This document shows positions 4,553 to 5,161 of a stretch of DNA of 5,161 nucleotides, in pieces (the first letter of the stretch is position 1; each line of letters opens with the position of its first letter). Below the pieces are notes generated by a model. It saw only the letters and a list, made by a program, of their open reading frames with translations, had not been told where the DNA came from and ran no database searches. Source of the DNA: Desulfobacterales bacterium (lineage in GTDB: Bacteria > Desulfobacterota > Desulfobacteria > Desulfobacterales > C00003106); contig JAUVFC010000141.1 in NCBI GenBank assembly GCA_030594505.1, positions 1 through 5,161 on the forward strand. Direction: 5' to 3'. The position numbers and the translations under genes are program-made.

Positions 4553-5064
4553 TTTATCTTCTCCATTTTGTTATCTAAATCTGCAATCTGCTTCAGATAA
4601 CGAAAAAGTATCCTTGAGGATTTTACGCCCGTTCCTGCTTCATATTCTTTGCGTGCGTTTCTTGCAAGCTGTGCCAGACGCGGCCTTTCAGCATCAGGGC
4701 AGATGCTTAGAATCTCCTCAATAATCTGCTTGTTTCCTTCTTTGATTTCATCTCGCCACTTTTCAATCTTTTTAAAGGCACGGACATTATGAGAATGGCC
4801 GTGCCTGATGTTTTCAAGGGCATTCCGTATGGGTTCAGGGTCGATATCACGCATGAGCGTGCCGATGTATTGCAATTGCCTGCGCCTTGCTCCGTGACTT
4901 TTTGTTTTCCGGGCAACAACAATAGCCTTACGCAGCTCATCAGGCATATCAATACCTCCAAGCTGTTCAGGTGACAAATCCACAAGCTGTTCGCCAAGCT
5001 TCTGCAACGCCCTGGCTTCATTTTTCTTTTGCGTTCTGCTTTTACGATCGTCATCCATATTCAT
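4549..5064 (-). CDS. darP: DarP, dual-action ribosomal maturation protein (YjgA/DUF615)
   Basis: A 171-residue helical, highly charged protein of the DUF615/YjgA family (E. coli about 183). The N-terminal SRTQKKNEARALQKLGEQLV (9-28) and the hallmark KSHGARRRQLQYIGTLMRDI-DPEPIR (55-80) are plain. The C-terminal half (about 95-165) keeps the family's R-L-A-x-L-A-R-N-A-R-K-E and R-x-L-F-R-Y-L segments. In E. coli DarP acts in the cytoplasm in late assembly of the 50S subunit, helping the peptidyl-transferase centre fold; the same role is inferred. The start is ATG 5064, or ATG 5058 two codons later. Neither has a Shine-Dalgarno sequence, because a heptamer tandem array begins at the very next base upstream. 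Downstream it overlaps the cyclophilin stump by four bases and then yihY follows, probably as one transcript. Confidence 0.88.
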   Translation of the reverse strand: MNMDDDRKSRTQKKNEARALQKLGEQLVDLSPEQLGGIDMPDELRKAIVVARKTKSHGARRRQLQYIGTLMRDIDPEPIRNALENIRHGHSHNVRAFKKIEKWRDEIKEGNKQIIEEILSICPDAERPRLAQLARNARKEYEAGTGVKSSRILFRYLKQIADLDNKMEKIK

Positions 5065-5161
5065 GGTTCAAGGTTCAGGGTTCAGGGTTCAAGGTTCAAG
5101 GTTCAAGGTTCAAGGTTCAAGGTTCAAGGTTCAAGGTTCAAGGTTCAGGGTTCAAGGTTCA
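5065..5161. repeat. Heptamer tandem repeat (GGTTCAA/GGTTCAG), 13 full units plus a partial one
   Basis: From 5065 to the window edge the sequence is unbroken 7-base units. Of the 13 complete units, three end in G (5072-5078, 5079-5085, 5142-5148) and ten end in A. The fourteenth is cut by the window end, so true length is unknown. Because 7 is not a multiple of 3 and the minus-strand unit contains TGA, every minus-strand frame meets stops, so darP cannot extend upstream. The array touches the darP ATG and occupies the place of its ribosome binding site. Confidence 0.97.

Noticed and set aside
4707..5054. A 115-codon minus-strand frame within darP
   Set aside because: Out-of-frame shadow of DarP, whose family signature is unmistakable.
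5065..5161. Heptamer array considered as a CRISPR array
   Set aside because: Units are 7 bases with no spacers; it is a simple tandem repeat.

Overview
The window looks like a chromosomal stretch from a deltaproteobacterium-like organism (Desulfobacterota or a relative), of moderate GC. It carries housekeeping genes salted with small mobile or decayed elements. The assignment rests on gene content (DarP/DUF615, DUF721, TrmN6-type methyltransferase, YihY) and on a 54-residue Cys-rich protein of a type I associate with that group. It is an inference, not a proof.

Left part (1-1340): a Phd/YefM antitoxin and a PIN-domain toxin form a tight operon whose toxin starts at TTG inside a TTGA overlap. 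Upstream, on the minus strand, a strong stem-loop resembles domain VI of a group II intron 3' end. Imperfect inverted repeats lie on both sides of the operon (1-77 and 1076-1136) and faintly resemble integron attC sites. The stretch 990-1339 holds no convincing gene.

Middle (1340-2822): a DUF721/DciA-type gene and a convergent trmN6 gene are separated by a 129-bp MITE-like element with long terminal inverted repeats and TA on each side. It appears to have inserted into the trmN6 stop codon, turning TAA into TAG. A 54-codon membrane-protein gene with a clear ribosome binding site runs divergently from trmN6.

tRNA zone (2823-3305): IS-like inverted repeats, then a complete minus-strand tRNA-Leu(UAA) with encoded CCA. 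It is preceded by a 5' half of a tRNA-Thr(CGU) that has kept a plausible promoter but lost its T arm and 3' acceptor strand.

Right part (3436-5161): a 54-codon Cys-rich protein gene runs stop-to-stop into yihY (BrkB-like membrane protein) with no bases between. Upstream of yihY on the same strand lies darP (ribosome maturation). Between them is the translated start of what looks like a cyclophilin-type prolyl isomerase gene, cut after about 17 codons. The darP start codon directly abuts a heptamer tandem array (GGTTCAA/G) that runs off the window edge. I see no multi-gene novel defence or metabolic system. The most interesting items are the junctions: MITE in a stop codon, broken tRNA, cyclophilin stump and heptamer array.
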